From the NCBI GenBank assembly GCA_023442525.1, contig JAEZZA010000017.1:1-64000 (forward strand): a DNA stretch of 64,000 bases, read 5' to 3'. Origin of the DNA: Bacteroidota bacterium (GTDB lineage: Bacteria > Bacteroidota > Bacteroidia > Bacteroidales > UBA10428). Within the stretch, counting starts at the first letter, position 1. Each line of letters opens with the position of its first letter. Shown here one piece after another: positions 52,205 to 60,586 of the stretch. The notes under the pieces are model-generated. The model was not told the DNA's origin and searched no databases. It saw nothing but the letters and a program-made list of their open reading frames with translations. The position numbers and the translations under genes were made by a program.

Positions 52205-52753
52205 ATGGTTGTATCACAAAATAAGGTAGTGTCTCTGACCTATGAATTACGTGTTGATAGCAGTGAAGGCAATATAATTGAATCGGTAGACCGGAATTCA
52301 CCACTTACTTTCATTTTCGGCAGTGGTTCGTTACTGCCCAAGTTCGAGGATAATCTCTCGGGCTTAAAAGTAGGCGATAATTTTAGCTTCGATTTGTCGA
52401 GTGAGGATGCATACGGACAATACGATGAGAACTCTATCGTTCAGGTTCCACTTCATGCTTTTCAGATTGATGGTAAAATCGATTATGATCTTGTTAAGAT
52501 AGGAAATAAAATCCCCATGCAGGACAGTGAAGGACACAGACTTACCGGCGTGGTTAAAACAGTTGATACGGATTCAGTTACTATGGATTTTAATCACCCG
52601 CTTGCTGGTAATCATCTGTTTTTCAAAGGAGAAATTACCGATATCCGCCAGGCATCCGAAGAAGAGATGATGCACGGACATGCTCATGGCGGATGCAGTT
52701 GCAGCCATGAAGGTTGTGATTCATGTGGCGACGGCGAAGGTGGCTGTTGCTAA
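52205..52753 (+). CDS. slyD: SlyD-type FKBP peptidyl-prolyl isomerase
   Basis: A 182-residue FKBP-type cis-trans isomerase with an inserted-in-flap domain, as in SlyD. 'VSLTYELRVDSSEG', 'FIFGSGSLLPKFEDNLSGLKVGD', 'AYGQYDENSIV' and 'FNHPLAGNHLFFKGEI' are the family landmarks. The C-terminal tail is rich in His and Cys ('HGHAHGGCSCSHEGC', then 'CGDGEGGCC') and should bind nickel or zinc. ATG 52205 begins at the conserved first strand; an upstream in-frame ATG at 52157 would add 16 residues. The stop overlaps that of the convergent nitrilase gene by 4 bp. Confidence 0.9.
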   Translation: MVVSQNKVVSLTYELRVDSSEGNIIESVDRNSPLTFIFGSGSLLPKFEDNLSGLKVGDNFSFDLSSEDAYGQYDENSIVQVPLHAFQIDGKIDYDLVKIGNKIPMQDSEGHRLTGVVKTVDTDSVTMDFNHPLAGNHLFFKGEITDIRQASEEEMMHGHAHGGCSCSHEGCDSCGDGEGGCC

Positions 52754-53529
52754 ATCGTAATTGAAAAATCGTCAGCATCCTGCCAGACAGGAAAATCATC
52801 TCTGTATTTATCAAGTGATTCCCGCGAAAGGGTTACAGGTACTATACCTTCGCGGGAATCCTTTGATCTTTTAATGACCAGCCCGTACGGATCAACAGCC
52901 ATTGAATTCCCCAGGTAATCGATTTGATTAAAATCTGTTCCCGTGCGATTTACTCCTATTACATACGCCTGATTTTCGATTGCTCGTGCACGCAGCAGGG
53001 TGGCCCATATATCATCACGTTTTGCAGGCCAGTTGGCCAGGTTCACCAGAATATCATAATCGTTTCGGTTCCGGGCCCATACGGGAAATCTAAGGTCGTA
53101 ACAAATCTGGAAATATATCATCCAGTCGTTAACCGGCACAACCAGCCTTCTTTTGCCAGGTGTGTATGCTTTCTCCTCACCATCAATGGTAAACAGATGC
53201 CTTTTGTCGTACCACGTCAGGTTCTCATGAGCGTCGATGTAAACCAGGCGATTGAAAAAGCGCCTTCCTTCTTTAATGATCATGCTGCCTGCCAGGGCGC
53301 ATTTTAGTGATTCAGCAGTTCTTTTCATCCATCTCACCGTGGGTCCATCCATGGTTTCAGCCACATCATCTGGGTCGGGACATAAACCCGTCTGAAACAT
53401 TTCAGGAAACAGAATAAGATGCGGGTCTTCTTCACGGTCCCGGATCATTTCGGAATACTTCTCCAGGTTGCCCTTAATGTCTTTCCATATAACGTCGGGC
53501 TGTATAATTAGAACTTTCAGATCGCTCAT
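52750..53529 (-). CDS. Carbon-nitrogen hydrolase (omega-amidase/nitrilase family)
   Basis: A 259-residue nitrilase-superfamily enzyme. The catalytic triad is Glu43 ('LFPEMF'), Lys109 ('YDKRHLF') and Cys143 ('QICYDLRFP'). Overall closest to YafV/Nit2-type omega-amidases, which hydrolyse alpha-keto acid amides such as 2-oxoglutaramate. It is the last gene of the mazG-HPt-nitrilase operon (6-bp gap) and converges on slyD with a 4-bp overlap. Substrate inferred from family. Confidence 0.88.
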   Translation of the reverse strand: MSDLKVLIIQPDVIWKDIKGNLEKYSEMIRDREEDPHLILFPEMFQTGLCPDPDDVAETMDGPTVRWMKRTAESLKCALAGSMIIKEGRRFFNRLVYIDAHENLTWYDKRHLFTIDGEEKAYTPGKRRLVVPVNDWMIYFQICYDLRFPVWARNRNDYDILVNLANWPAKRDDIWATLLRARAIENQAYVIGVNRTGTDFNQIDYLGNSMAVDPYGLVIKRSKDSREGIVPVTLSRESLDKYRDDFPVWQDADDFSITI

Positions 53530-53535
53530 GGCTGA

Positions 53536-53883
53536 TTATATTTTTCCGGGAAAATCGTTTTCGAAACAGGTGATGAGTTTTTGTGTCATTTCAAGGGCAG
53601 TTGTAACCGGCTTTTCAAATTCCCCGTCGTGTTCCATCCCTTTTTTTCCCATTTCCTCAATAGTTACCAATACTTCCTTCAGTGCGCCGGCACCTAGAAA
53701 CGATACACCGGGAATCATTTTATGCGCCTCTCTTCCGGCTGCTTCATATTTCTTTTCGGCTACATATTGCTGCATACGTTCGAGAATGGGCGGTGCCGTT
53801 CGTTTGAAAGTCTGCAACATATCGATAATGAATACTTCGTCATTGTTCGACATATTTTTCAGAGTAGCCAGGTCGTATAGCAT
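53536..53883 (-). CDS. HPt histidine phosphotransfer domain protein
   Basis: A 115-residue helical protein consisting only of an HPt domain. The phospho-accepting residue is His54 in 'REAHKMIPGVSFLGAGAL'; the usual 'AHxLKG' reads 'AHKMIPG', with Ile-Pro in place of Leu-Lys. A stand-alone HPt relays phosphate between hybrid kinases and response regulators; none is nearby. It sits between mazG (12-bp gap) and the nitrilase gene (6-bp gap). Confidence 0.82.
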   Translation of the reverse strand: MLYDLATLKNMSNNDEVFIIDMLQTFKRTAPPILERMQQYVAEKKYEAAGREAHKMIPGVSFLGAGALKEVLVTIEEMGKKGMEHDGEFEKPVTTALEMTQKLITCFENDFPGKI

Positions 53884-53895
53884 ATTTTGGCAGGG

Positions 53896-54720
53896 TTAGA
53901 TATTGTTTGAAGTTGTCTGCTGTTGCTTGGCTTCTTCCCAAATCTCGTTCATTTCATCCAGTGTCATGTCTTTTAGCTTTCGCCCCTGTTTGATGGTTTT
54001 TGATTCGAGATAATTGAAGCGTTGAATAAACTTCCGGTTAGTCATTTCAAGCGCGGTTTCAGGATCCACTCCGTATAACCGGGCTGCATTAACCAGTGAG
54101 AAAAACAAATCGCCAAATTCTGCGATCATCTTCTCTTTATCAAGATCTTCAATCTCTTTCTTAAGCTCATTCAGCTCTTCTTCCACTTTGTCCCATACCT
54201 GCTCCCTTTCATCCCAATCGAAACCCACAGCCCTGGCCTTTTCCTGTATGCGGTTGGCTTTAATCAGCGAGGGTAAAGAATTGGGAACTCCTCCGAGCAC
54301 CGAATGGTTACCTTCGCGAATCTTGAGTTCTTCCCAGTTCTTTTTTACTATTTCGGGATTGTTCTTAACATCGGTAGTACCAAATACATGAGGATGCCTG
54401 AAGATGAGCTTATCTGAAATGGCATCGGAAACGTCTTTGATATCAAATTCATTGGTTTCCGAACCCATTTTTGAATAAAACACGATATGCAGAAGCAGGT
54501 CGCCCAGTTCTTTTTTGATATTGGTCATATCTTTATTAAGAATGGCGTCGGCCAGTTCATAGGTTTCTTCAATAGTATTATTCCGTATGCTTTCAAAGGT
54601 CTGTTCCCGGTCCCACGGGCACTTTTCCCTCAATTCATCCATAATATCCAGTAACCGCCCAAAGGCCTTAAGTTTTTCTTCTTTTGAATGATTTCCGCTA
54701 TTCTTGTTTTCCTGTATCAT
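53896..54720 (-). CDS. mazG: Nucleoside triphosphate pyrophosphohydrolase MazG
   Basis: A 274-residue two-domain MazG. N-terminal 'LDIMDELREKCPWDREQTFESIRNNTIEETYELADAI' and 'KKELGDLLLHIVFYSKM' carry the ExxE12-28ExxD metal site, and the C-terminal half repeats it ('ELNELKKEIEDLDKEKMIAEFGDLFFSLVNAARL'). It hydrolyses NTPs to NMP and pyrophosphate, cleaning the nucleotide pool and modulating ppGpp. First gene of the operon with HPt and nitrilase. Confidence 0.95.
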   Translation of the reverse strand: MIQENKNSGNHSKEEKLKAFGRLLDIMDELREKCPWDREQTFESIRNNTIEETYELADAILNKDMTNIKKELGDLLLHIVFYSKMGSETNEFDIKDVSDAISDKLIFRHPHVFGTTDVKNNPEIVKKNWEELKIREGNHSVLGGVPNSLPSLIKANRIQEKARAVGFDWDEREQVWDKVEEELNELKKEIEDLDKEKMIAEFGDLFFSLVNAARLYGVDPETALEMTNRKFIQRFNYLESKTIKQGRKLKDMTLDEMNEIWEEAKQQQTTSNNI

Positions 54721-54785
54721 TGAGTCAATGCTTGTTCAATTTCAATTCTTTTATTGTCAGGTCGGCGTTTCAATGCTTTGTGTTA

Positions 54786-55556
54786 CTATTTGAACTTAAT
54801 CCTGATGGATGAATTAAGTCCGAGATTCAGCAGATCAGCTACATTTCCATTGTTTATTGCAATTTCAAGCAAGCCGATCGAATTAAACAAAGCCAGCATT
54901 TCACCGGGAGAGGTTTCATTGTATCTGCTGTTTAAATGCTTGATACGGTAATGGTTACTCTGAACCAGTATTTCAAACGATCTGCCCTTACCAATCTGTT
55001 CAAACAATTCACGACTGATATTGGTAATCGCATTTCGGTACGAATCGATATAGACCACGCTTCCATTTATTACCGATTCATCGATGGCCGGGAGCATGGG
55101 TACCTGCCTTTGAAGCTCGCCTTTAAACTTTTCAAAGCCGTCTAATCTGCCCGATTTTGCTATCTGTGCCGCAGCCCGGGAATATGCCGATAGTTCCGGG
55201 AAACTGCCCGTGTTTTCGTCTGAAAGGGATACAACTTCCTCCGGCTCCCCGTCAAGCAGCAATCCGAACAATCCATTATCACAGGCAATAAAGAAGTGTT
55301 TAGAGGCCTTCACTGCTACCAGTGGCCGGTTCTCGCGCATCTCGCTGTTAACGGCTATGATATGAACACTTCCTGCCGGAAAATAGTGGTATGAATGTTT
55401 TACCCTGAAGGCGGCAATGGATAAATTAAACGGTGGTACCTGGTTTGAAAGGTCTGTTATCTGAACATCCGGATTATGGCTCAGTATACTTCCTTTCAGG
55501 GCGCCCAGATAAAAATCATCGTTATTCCAGTCACTGGTTATCGTAATGATGGCCAT
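54786..55556 (-). CDS. SAM hydroxide adenosyltransferase (DUF62)
   Basis: A 256-residue DUF62/SAM hydroxide adenosyltransferase, which splits S-adenosylmethionine to adenosine and methionine using water. 'ITITSDWNNDDFYLGALKGSIL' is the N-terminal signature, followed by 'NPDVQITDLSNQVPPFNLSIAAF', 'HIIAVNSE' and 'FIACDNGLFGLLL'; the C-terminal barrel contains 'VVYIDSYRNAITNI'. It is divergent from phoH and 65 bp upstream of mazG on the same strand. Confidence 0.9.
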   Translation of the reverse strand: MAIITITSDWNNDDFYLGALKGSILSHNPDVQITDLSNQVPPFNLSIAAFRVKHSYHYFPAGSVHIIAVNSEMRENRPLVAVKASKHFFIACDNGLFGLLLDGEPEEVVSLSDENTGSFPELSAYSRAAAQIAKSGRLDGFEKFKGELQRQVPMLPAIDESVINGSVVYIDSYRNAITNISRELFEQIGKGRSFEILVQSNHYRIKHLNSRYNETSPGEMLALFNSIGLLEIAINNGNVADLLNLGLNSSIRIKFK

Positions 55557-55654
55557 TTGTTCCGGTCGGTTGTTTTTAAATCAACAGTTATAGTTTATGT
55601 GATAAAAATAGCCCTATTTTGTATAAGTCAAAAATGTAATCCTATTAAAAATCA

Positions 55655-56608
55655 ATGATTGAGAAAGTCGTTTATTTAGAAGGTGTTGATCCACAGGTAT
55701 TCTACGGGTCGGGAAACCGGAACCTGGATAAACTGAAATCATTTTTTCCCAAGCTCAAGGTAGTTGGCAGAGATTACGAACTTAAGGTACTGGGCGATCC
55801 GGCCGAAATAAGCCGGTTTGAAATGGACGTGGATAGGCTCCTTGACTTTGTACAGCAACGTAATCAGCTTTCGATTGACGACGTTGAGAAAATAATAATG
55901 CAGGAAGACGACTCACTGAGGCATTTTAATGAAAAGGATGAGGATGTTCTGATTTTCGGTAACGAAGGCAGAGTAATTAAAGCGAGGAGTATTAATCAGA
56001 AAAAACTCGTGGATGATTACAGCCAGAACGATCTGGTTTTTGCAATCGGGCCGGCAGGCTCGGGAAAAACCTACACTGCCATAGCTCTTGCAGTAAGGGC
56101 ACTGCGAAACCGTGAGGTTAAAAGGATCATTCTTACCCGACCGGCTGTAGAAGCCGGAGAAAAACTGGGTTTTTTACCGGGCGACCTGAAAGAGAAACTC
56201 GATCCCTACCTGCAACCACTTTATGACGCATTAAGGGATATGATACCCGCTAAAAAGCTTGAAGGTTATATCGAAGACGGTATCATTGAAATTGCACCCC
56301 TGGCGTATATGAGGGGTCGCACATTGGGCGATGCAGTTGTTATTCTCGACGAAGGCCAGAATACAACCGTTAATCAGCTCAAAATGTTCCTGACCCGTAT
56401 GGGACGTAACGCGAAATTTATTGTAACAGGCGACATAACCCAGATTGATCTTCCCGAACGGCAACAATCGGGTTTGCTAAAAGCTATAAACATATTGAAA
56501 GACGTTAAGGGAATTTCCATTATTGAATTCGACAAAGGCGATATAATACGTCATCGATTGGTGAGGCATATTGTGAGCGCGTATGAGAAGGACAAAGACA
56601 AAGCCTGA
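55655..56608 (+). CDS. phoH: PhoH family ATPase
   Basis: A 317-residue PhoH-like P-loop ATPase. Walker A is 'GPAGSGKT' (132-139), then 'RPAVEAGEKLGFLPGDL', 'YMRGRTLGDAVVILDEGQN' (Walker B) and 'TGDITQIDLP', all standard. The N-terminal ~100 residues form the usual KH-like start. Members are linked to RNA metabolism and ribosome maturation. It is 47 bp upstream of the purC promoter region. Confidence 0.93.
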   Translation: MIEKVVYLEGVDPQVFYGSGNRNLDKLKSFFPKLKVVGRDYELKVLGDPAEISRFEMDVDRLLDFVQQRNQLSIDDVEKIIMQEDDSLRHFNEKDEDVLIFGNEGRVIKARSINQKKLVDDYSQNDLVFAIGPAGSGKTYTAIALAVRALRNREVKRIILTRPAVEAGEKLGFLPGDLKEKLDPYLQPLYDALRDMIPAKKLEGYIEDGIIEIAPLAYMRGRTLGDAVVILDEGQNTTVNQLKMFLTRMGRNAKFIVTGDITQIDLPERQQSGLLKAINILKDVKGISIIEFDKGDIIRHRLVRHIVSAYEKDKDKA

Positions 56609-56642
56609 TATTTGTCCGCGACCGCGATACCCTGACCGCGAA

Positions 56643-56674
56643 TTTTTTAAGTGAGCATGATTTTCGTAATTTTG
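56643..56674 (+). promoter_or_regulatory. Probable purC promoter
   Basis: TAATTTTG at 56667-56674 is a perfect -7 box; TTTT at 56643-56646 lies 20 bp upstream as an imperfect -33. The predicted start leaves a leader of about 27 nt to the ATG at 56708 and argues against the longer in-frame start at 56651. Confidence 0.5.
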
Positions 56675-56707
56675 TTCTCTCAAACCCGCAAACTCAAACA
56701 TTATACT

Positions 56708-57652
56708 ATGACTTCATTAACCCGCACCAATTTCAATCTTCCTAACCAGAAGAACCTTTATGTTGGCAAAGTAAGGGACGTGTATAACATCGACGGTAAA
56801 TACCTGGTAATGGTGGTAACCGACCGGATATCAGCTTTTGATGTGGTACTGCCCAGGGGAATCCCTTATAAGGGACAGGTTTTGAACCAGATAGCTTCGG
56901 CTTTTCTGGATGCTACGGCCGATATAGTACCTAACTGGAAAATATCGAGTCCCGATCCCATGGTCACCATCGGGCATTTTGCCGCTCCATACAAAGTTGA
57001 AATGGTGATCAGGGGTTATCTTACCGGTCACGCATGGCGCGAGTATAAATCGGGAAAAAGGACTATTTGCGGTGTGCCAATGCCCGACGGCATGGTCGAA
57101 AACCAGAAATTCCCCCAACCCATTATTACGCCTACAACCAAGGCTGATGAAGGACATGATCTCGATATTTCAAGAGATGAAATTATTAGTACAGGACTTG
57201 TTCCCGAAAAGGAATATGAATTACTTGAGGAATACACCCGCCGGCTTTTTGAAAGAGGTTCAAAAATAGCTGGGGAAAAAGGACTCATTCTGGTTGATAC
57301 CAAATATGAATTTGGCAAGAAAGACGGGAAAATATACCTGATCGACGAAATCAATACACCCGACTCATCACGCTACTTTTACTCCGAAGGTTATGAGGAA
57401 AGGCTCAAAAAGGGTGAACAGCAGCGGCAGTTATCAAAGGAATTCGTGAGGCAATGGCTTATCGAAAATAATTTCCAGGGGAAAGAAGGCCAGAAAGTTC
57501 CTGAAATGACGGATGATTTGGTAAATCAGATATCGGAGAGATATATCGAACTCTATGAAAATATTACAGGCGATAAGTTTGAAAAGGCTACGACCAGTAA
57601 TATTGAGAATCGTATTGAAAATAACATTAGGAAAGCTCTCGAGACATTATAA
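56708..57652 (+). CDS. purC: Phosphoribosylaminoimidazole-succinocarboxamide synthase PurC
   Basis: A 314-residue SAICAR synthetase of the longer type common in Bacteroidota. '[39 protein letters not shown]', '[17 protein letters not shown]' and '[15 protein letters not shown]' are ATP and substrate-binding signatures. It joins aspartate to CAIR in purine synthesis. ATG 56708 starts at the conserved region. It ends before a strong inverted repeat shared with the convergent GH31 gene. Confidence 0.95.
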   Translation: MTSLTRTNFNLPNQKNLYVGKVRDVYNIDGKYLVMVVTDRISAFDVVLPRGIPYKGQVLNQIASAFLDATADIVPNWKISSPDPMVTIGHFAAPYKVEMVIRGYLTGHAWREYKSGKRTICGVPMPDGMVENQKFPQPIITPTTKADEGHDLDISRDEIISTGLVPEKEYELLEEYTRRLFERGSKIAGEKGLILVDTKYEFGKKDGKIYLIDEINTPDSSRYFYSEGYEERLKKGEQQRQLSKEFVRQWLIENNFQGKEGQKVPEMTDDLVNQISERYIELYENITGDKFEKATTSNIENRIENNIRKALETL

Positions 57653-57675
57653 GTTACACCTAAGCTTAATAAGAA

Positions 57676-57708
57676 ACTACGCTTCGCATAAGCACTGCGA
57701 AGCGTAGT
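57676..57708. terminator. Bidirectional terminator hairpin
   Basis: A 13-bp perfect stem (57676-57688 with 57696-57708) with a 7-nt loop sits between convergent purC and the GH31 gene. The minus-strand side continues TTTCTTATT; the plus-strand side continues into TGGCATTTT. Confidence 0.8.
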
Positions 57709-57723
57709 GGCATTTTATAGCAA

Positions 57724-60558
57724 TCAGATCTTCACCACAATCCTGCTTCCGGTATATTTTACTTCCTGATCACCCTTTGTGTTGGGATCAAAAGGAATTG
57801 CCTTTCCGGCGGAAATCTTTCTGACACGGAATGTTCTTTCCTTAAGCATTTCGGGGAAACTGCCTTCTCGGTCTGCAATTGTCAGTTCACCTGTCGACTC
57901 TGAATATCTAATGGGAATTACGGTGTATTCACCTTTTTCGTAATTATAGGTTGTTCCTTCATCTTCATAGAGCCTGAATTCCGTATCGGCTCCCGTGTAT
58001 ACATAAAGGATCACCGGATCGGCCGGTTTATGCGATGCATATTCAATTTCGGGACCAACGGGAATAATTGAACCTGCTTTCACAAACAGAGGCATCTTAT
58101 CATAAGGTGCAGGAACAGTTTGCAGCTGCCCGCCTTTAATCAGCTTACCGGTGTAAAAATCAAACCAGTCGGTACCATTCGGGAAATACACCTGACGTTC
58201 ACGTGCTTTATACTTATACACCGGGCAGGCCATCATAGATGGGCCAAACATATACTGATCGCCTATATTGTACACCTCGGGATCAGCCGCGAAGTCCATG
58301 GCCAAACCCCTCATAATGGTATAATCATTTAACCAGGTCATTCCGGCAAGCGAATAAATGTAGGGCATCAGCCGGTATCTTAGTTTATCGTAATAAATAA
58401 TAGTTTTATAGGCGGGATGATTTTCCGGCGCCAGGTTGTAAACTTCCCTGTAAGGAAATTGTCCATGCGTGCGGAACAGGGGTGCGAAGGCACCAAACTG
58501 CGACCAACGTGCATTTAATTCGCGCCATTCATCCATGTCCGCGCTTCCTTCTTTGGCGTTTACATAACGGCCTTCAACGCAGAATCCGCCAATATCCATA
58601 GTCCAATACGGGTTACCTGCCATACTGTAGTTTATACCTGCCGAGATCTGGGCTTTCATATCCTCCCAACGGGTAGCTATATCGCCGCTCCAGGTTGCTG
58701 CGGCATATCTCTGGAGGCCGGCAAAACCCGAACGGGTCAACAGAAATGCCCTTTGGCCGGGGTAGGTTTCGCGCGATCCTTCGTAAATCCCCTGGGCGTT
58801 AACCAGTGCATAGGCATTGAAATACTGGGCCGACGGTCCGAGTGCTGTGGGATTCATGAGTTTTTTCCTGTATTCGATGCTGGCGTTGGATAGTATGTCG
58901 GGTTCGGATGCATCCATCCACCAGGCATCAATACCCAGTCCGTCGAAATGGTCCGTCATCTGTTTCCAGAACAACTTACGGGCTTCGGGATTATATGCAT
59001 CATAAAATGAGCCTACATATCCTTTCCCAACCCAGTCGCGGATACTGTCTTTGGTTGCCTGAAGGTACATGCCCCCGATTTTTTCCAATTCCTTGTAGTG
59101 TTCCGTAGTGTGATAAAACTTCGGCCATACCGAGATCATCAGATGGCCATTCATTTCATGCACTTTGTCGAGCATACCCTTTGGATCGGGAAACCGTTGC
59201 GGATCGAATTCATGACTGCCCCAGTTATCCTCTCTCCAATAGAACCAATCCATTACGATATTGTCGATAGGAATTTGTCTTTTTCGGAATTCGGCCAATG
59301 CCGAAACCAATTCATCCTGCGTGCGATATCGCTCACGGCTTTGCCAGAATCCCATTGCCCATTTCGGCATTACCTGGGCTTTGCCTGTTATTTTCCGGTA
59401 GCCCGCAATTACATCATCCATGTTGTCTCCATGAACGAAATAATAATCGAGCTGATCACCCATTTCCGACCAGAAGGCAACTTTCTTCTGCTGATCCGGA
59501 TCGGTTGGAGTCAGAACCCTCAGTCCAATATAGGAAACACCACCATCGGGTTTCCATTCGAGTTTTACGGGATATTTTTTACCAGCTTCCATGTGGATGC
59601 TGAACTTGGCCAGGTTTGGATTCCATGCGGTACGCCAGTGATCGGTAAGCTGTTGACCGTTAATCCATATCTTCGTATATCCGGCATAGTACAGGCCAAA
59701 CCGGTGAATACCCGTTTCAGTGGCTTCGATCTGCCCTTCCCAGGTGATGGTCGATCCGTAAAAGGGGAAACCTTCGGGGAAATTCTTTACCGTTTCGAGA
59801 TTTTCATAATTGATTTCTTTCTCCTGTTTCTGCAGGAATATTTTATTCATATCGCCCGGTTCGTAATAGGTAGCCGTCAATCCGCCTTCCTTGCCTTCTT
59901 TGTCGTATAATTTGAATACACTTATCTGGCTGAATTCTCTATGATCGCCATAACGCGAAAGCGAATAATTATCCCACAAAATGCCGTAATTCTTCGTGGA
60001 AACAATGAATGGAACGGAAACCTTGGTATTGTACTGGAAAAGAACCTCGTTCTTACCCTTGTAGTTGATCTCATCGGATTGATGCTGCCCCAGACCGTAT
60101 ATGGCTTCATCATCGGGTGAATCAAAAACCTGGCGGAAGCTGTAACCGGGTTTGCCATCAATGGTGGTATCAGCAAACCACCTGCCATTGTTGCTTTCGG
60201 CAAGAATTGGCCTGCCATCACTGTCGGTAAACGAAACTTTTCCTGTTTGCAGTGAAATCATGGCCCGGGTAGTGGCGGTGGAGATAATAAGCGTATCATC
60301 TTTTTCCTCTGTTTTCCATCCCTTAAATACCGGGTCTTGTTTAATAACGGATAAACTCTGATTCCTGCTGAAGTCACCTTTTGGCACAGCCGTTACACGG
60401 AATATGTCATCCGACAGTACCTGTACTCTTACAATCTGGGCAGGATTCTCTGCCGATTCTTTTACCTTTACTGTTACTCCATCTTCGGTTGACTTGTATT
60501 TACTACATGCCGATAAGGCAGCAACTAAAATGAATGATATGAGAATTACTCTTTTCAT
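57724..60558 (-). CDS. GH31 alpha-xylosidase-type lipoprotein with PA14 insert
   Basis: A 944-residue glycoside hydrolase family 31 enzyme. It starts with a lipoprotein signal ('LSACS', Cys18). An N-terminal beta-sandwich is interrupted by a PA14 domain (~226-360, 'GGLTATYYEPGD', 'YYAGYTKIWINGQQL'), followed by the (beta/alpha)8 barrel with nucleophile Asp549 in 'WWMDASEPD' and acid/base Asp626 in 'TWSGDIATRW', then C-terminal beta domains. The PA14 insertion is seen in xyloglucan alpha-xylosidases such as Cellvibrio Xyl31A, so removal of xylose from xyloglucan oligosaccharides is the best guess. It is downstream of GH3 by 28 bp. Confidence 0.9.
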   Translation of the reverse strand: MKRVILISFILVAALSACSKYKSTEDGVTVKVKESAENPAQIVRVQVLSDDIFRVTAVPKGDFSRNQSLSVIKQDPVFKGWKTEEKDDTLIISTATTRAMISLQTGKVSFTDSDGRPILAESNNGRWFADTTIDGKPGYSFRQVFDSPDDEAIYGLGQHQSDEINYKGKNEVLFQYNTKVSVPFIVSTKNYGILWDNYSLSRYGDHREFSQISVFKLYDKEGKEGGLTATYYEPGDMNKIFLQKQEKEINYENLETVKNFPEGFPFYGSTITWEGQIEATETGIHRFGLYYAGYTKIWINGQQLTDHWRTAWNPNLAKFSIHMEAGKKYPVKLEWKPDGGVSYIGLRVLTPTDPDQQKKVAFWSEMGDQLDYYFVHGDNMDDVIAGYRKITGKAQVMPKWAMGFWQSRERYRTQDELVSALAEFRKRQIPIDNIVMDWFYWREDNWGSHEFDPQRFPDPKGMLDKVHEMNGHLMISVWPKFYHTTEHYKELEKIGGMYLQATKDSIRDWVGKGYVGSFYDAYNPEARKLFWKQMTDHFDGLGIDAWWMDASEPDILSNASIEYRKKLMNPTALGPSAQYFNAYALVNAQGIYEGSRETYPGQRAFLLTRSGFAGLQRYAAATWSGDIATRWEDMKAQISAGINYSMAGNPYWTMDIGGFCVEGRYVNAKEGSADMDEWRELNARWSQFGAFAPLFRTHGQFPYREVYNLAPENHPAYKTIIYYDKLRYRLMPYIYSLAGMTWLNDYTIMRGLAMDFAADPEVYNIGDQYMFGPSMMACPVYKYKARERQVYFPNGTDWFDFYTGKLIKGGQLQTVPAPYDKMPLFVKAGSIIPVGPEIEYASHKPADPVILYVYTGADTEFRLYEDEGTTYNYEKGEYTVIPIRYSESTGELTIADREGSFPEMLKERTFRVRKISAGKAIPFDPNTKGDQEVKYTGSRIVVKI

Positions 60559-60586
60559 GGATTGGTATGTATAATTAATTTGATCT

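Noticed and set aside
55616..55622. TATTTTG before phoH
   Set aside because: One base short of the TAnnTTTG consensus and no matching -33 box.
59098..59910. 270-codon plus-strand frame inside GH31
   Set aside because: Antisense shadow of the GH31 gene; composition is the complement of a conserved catalytic barrel.
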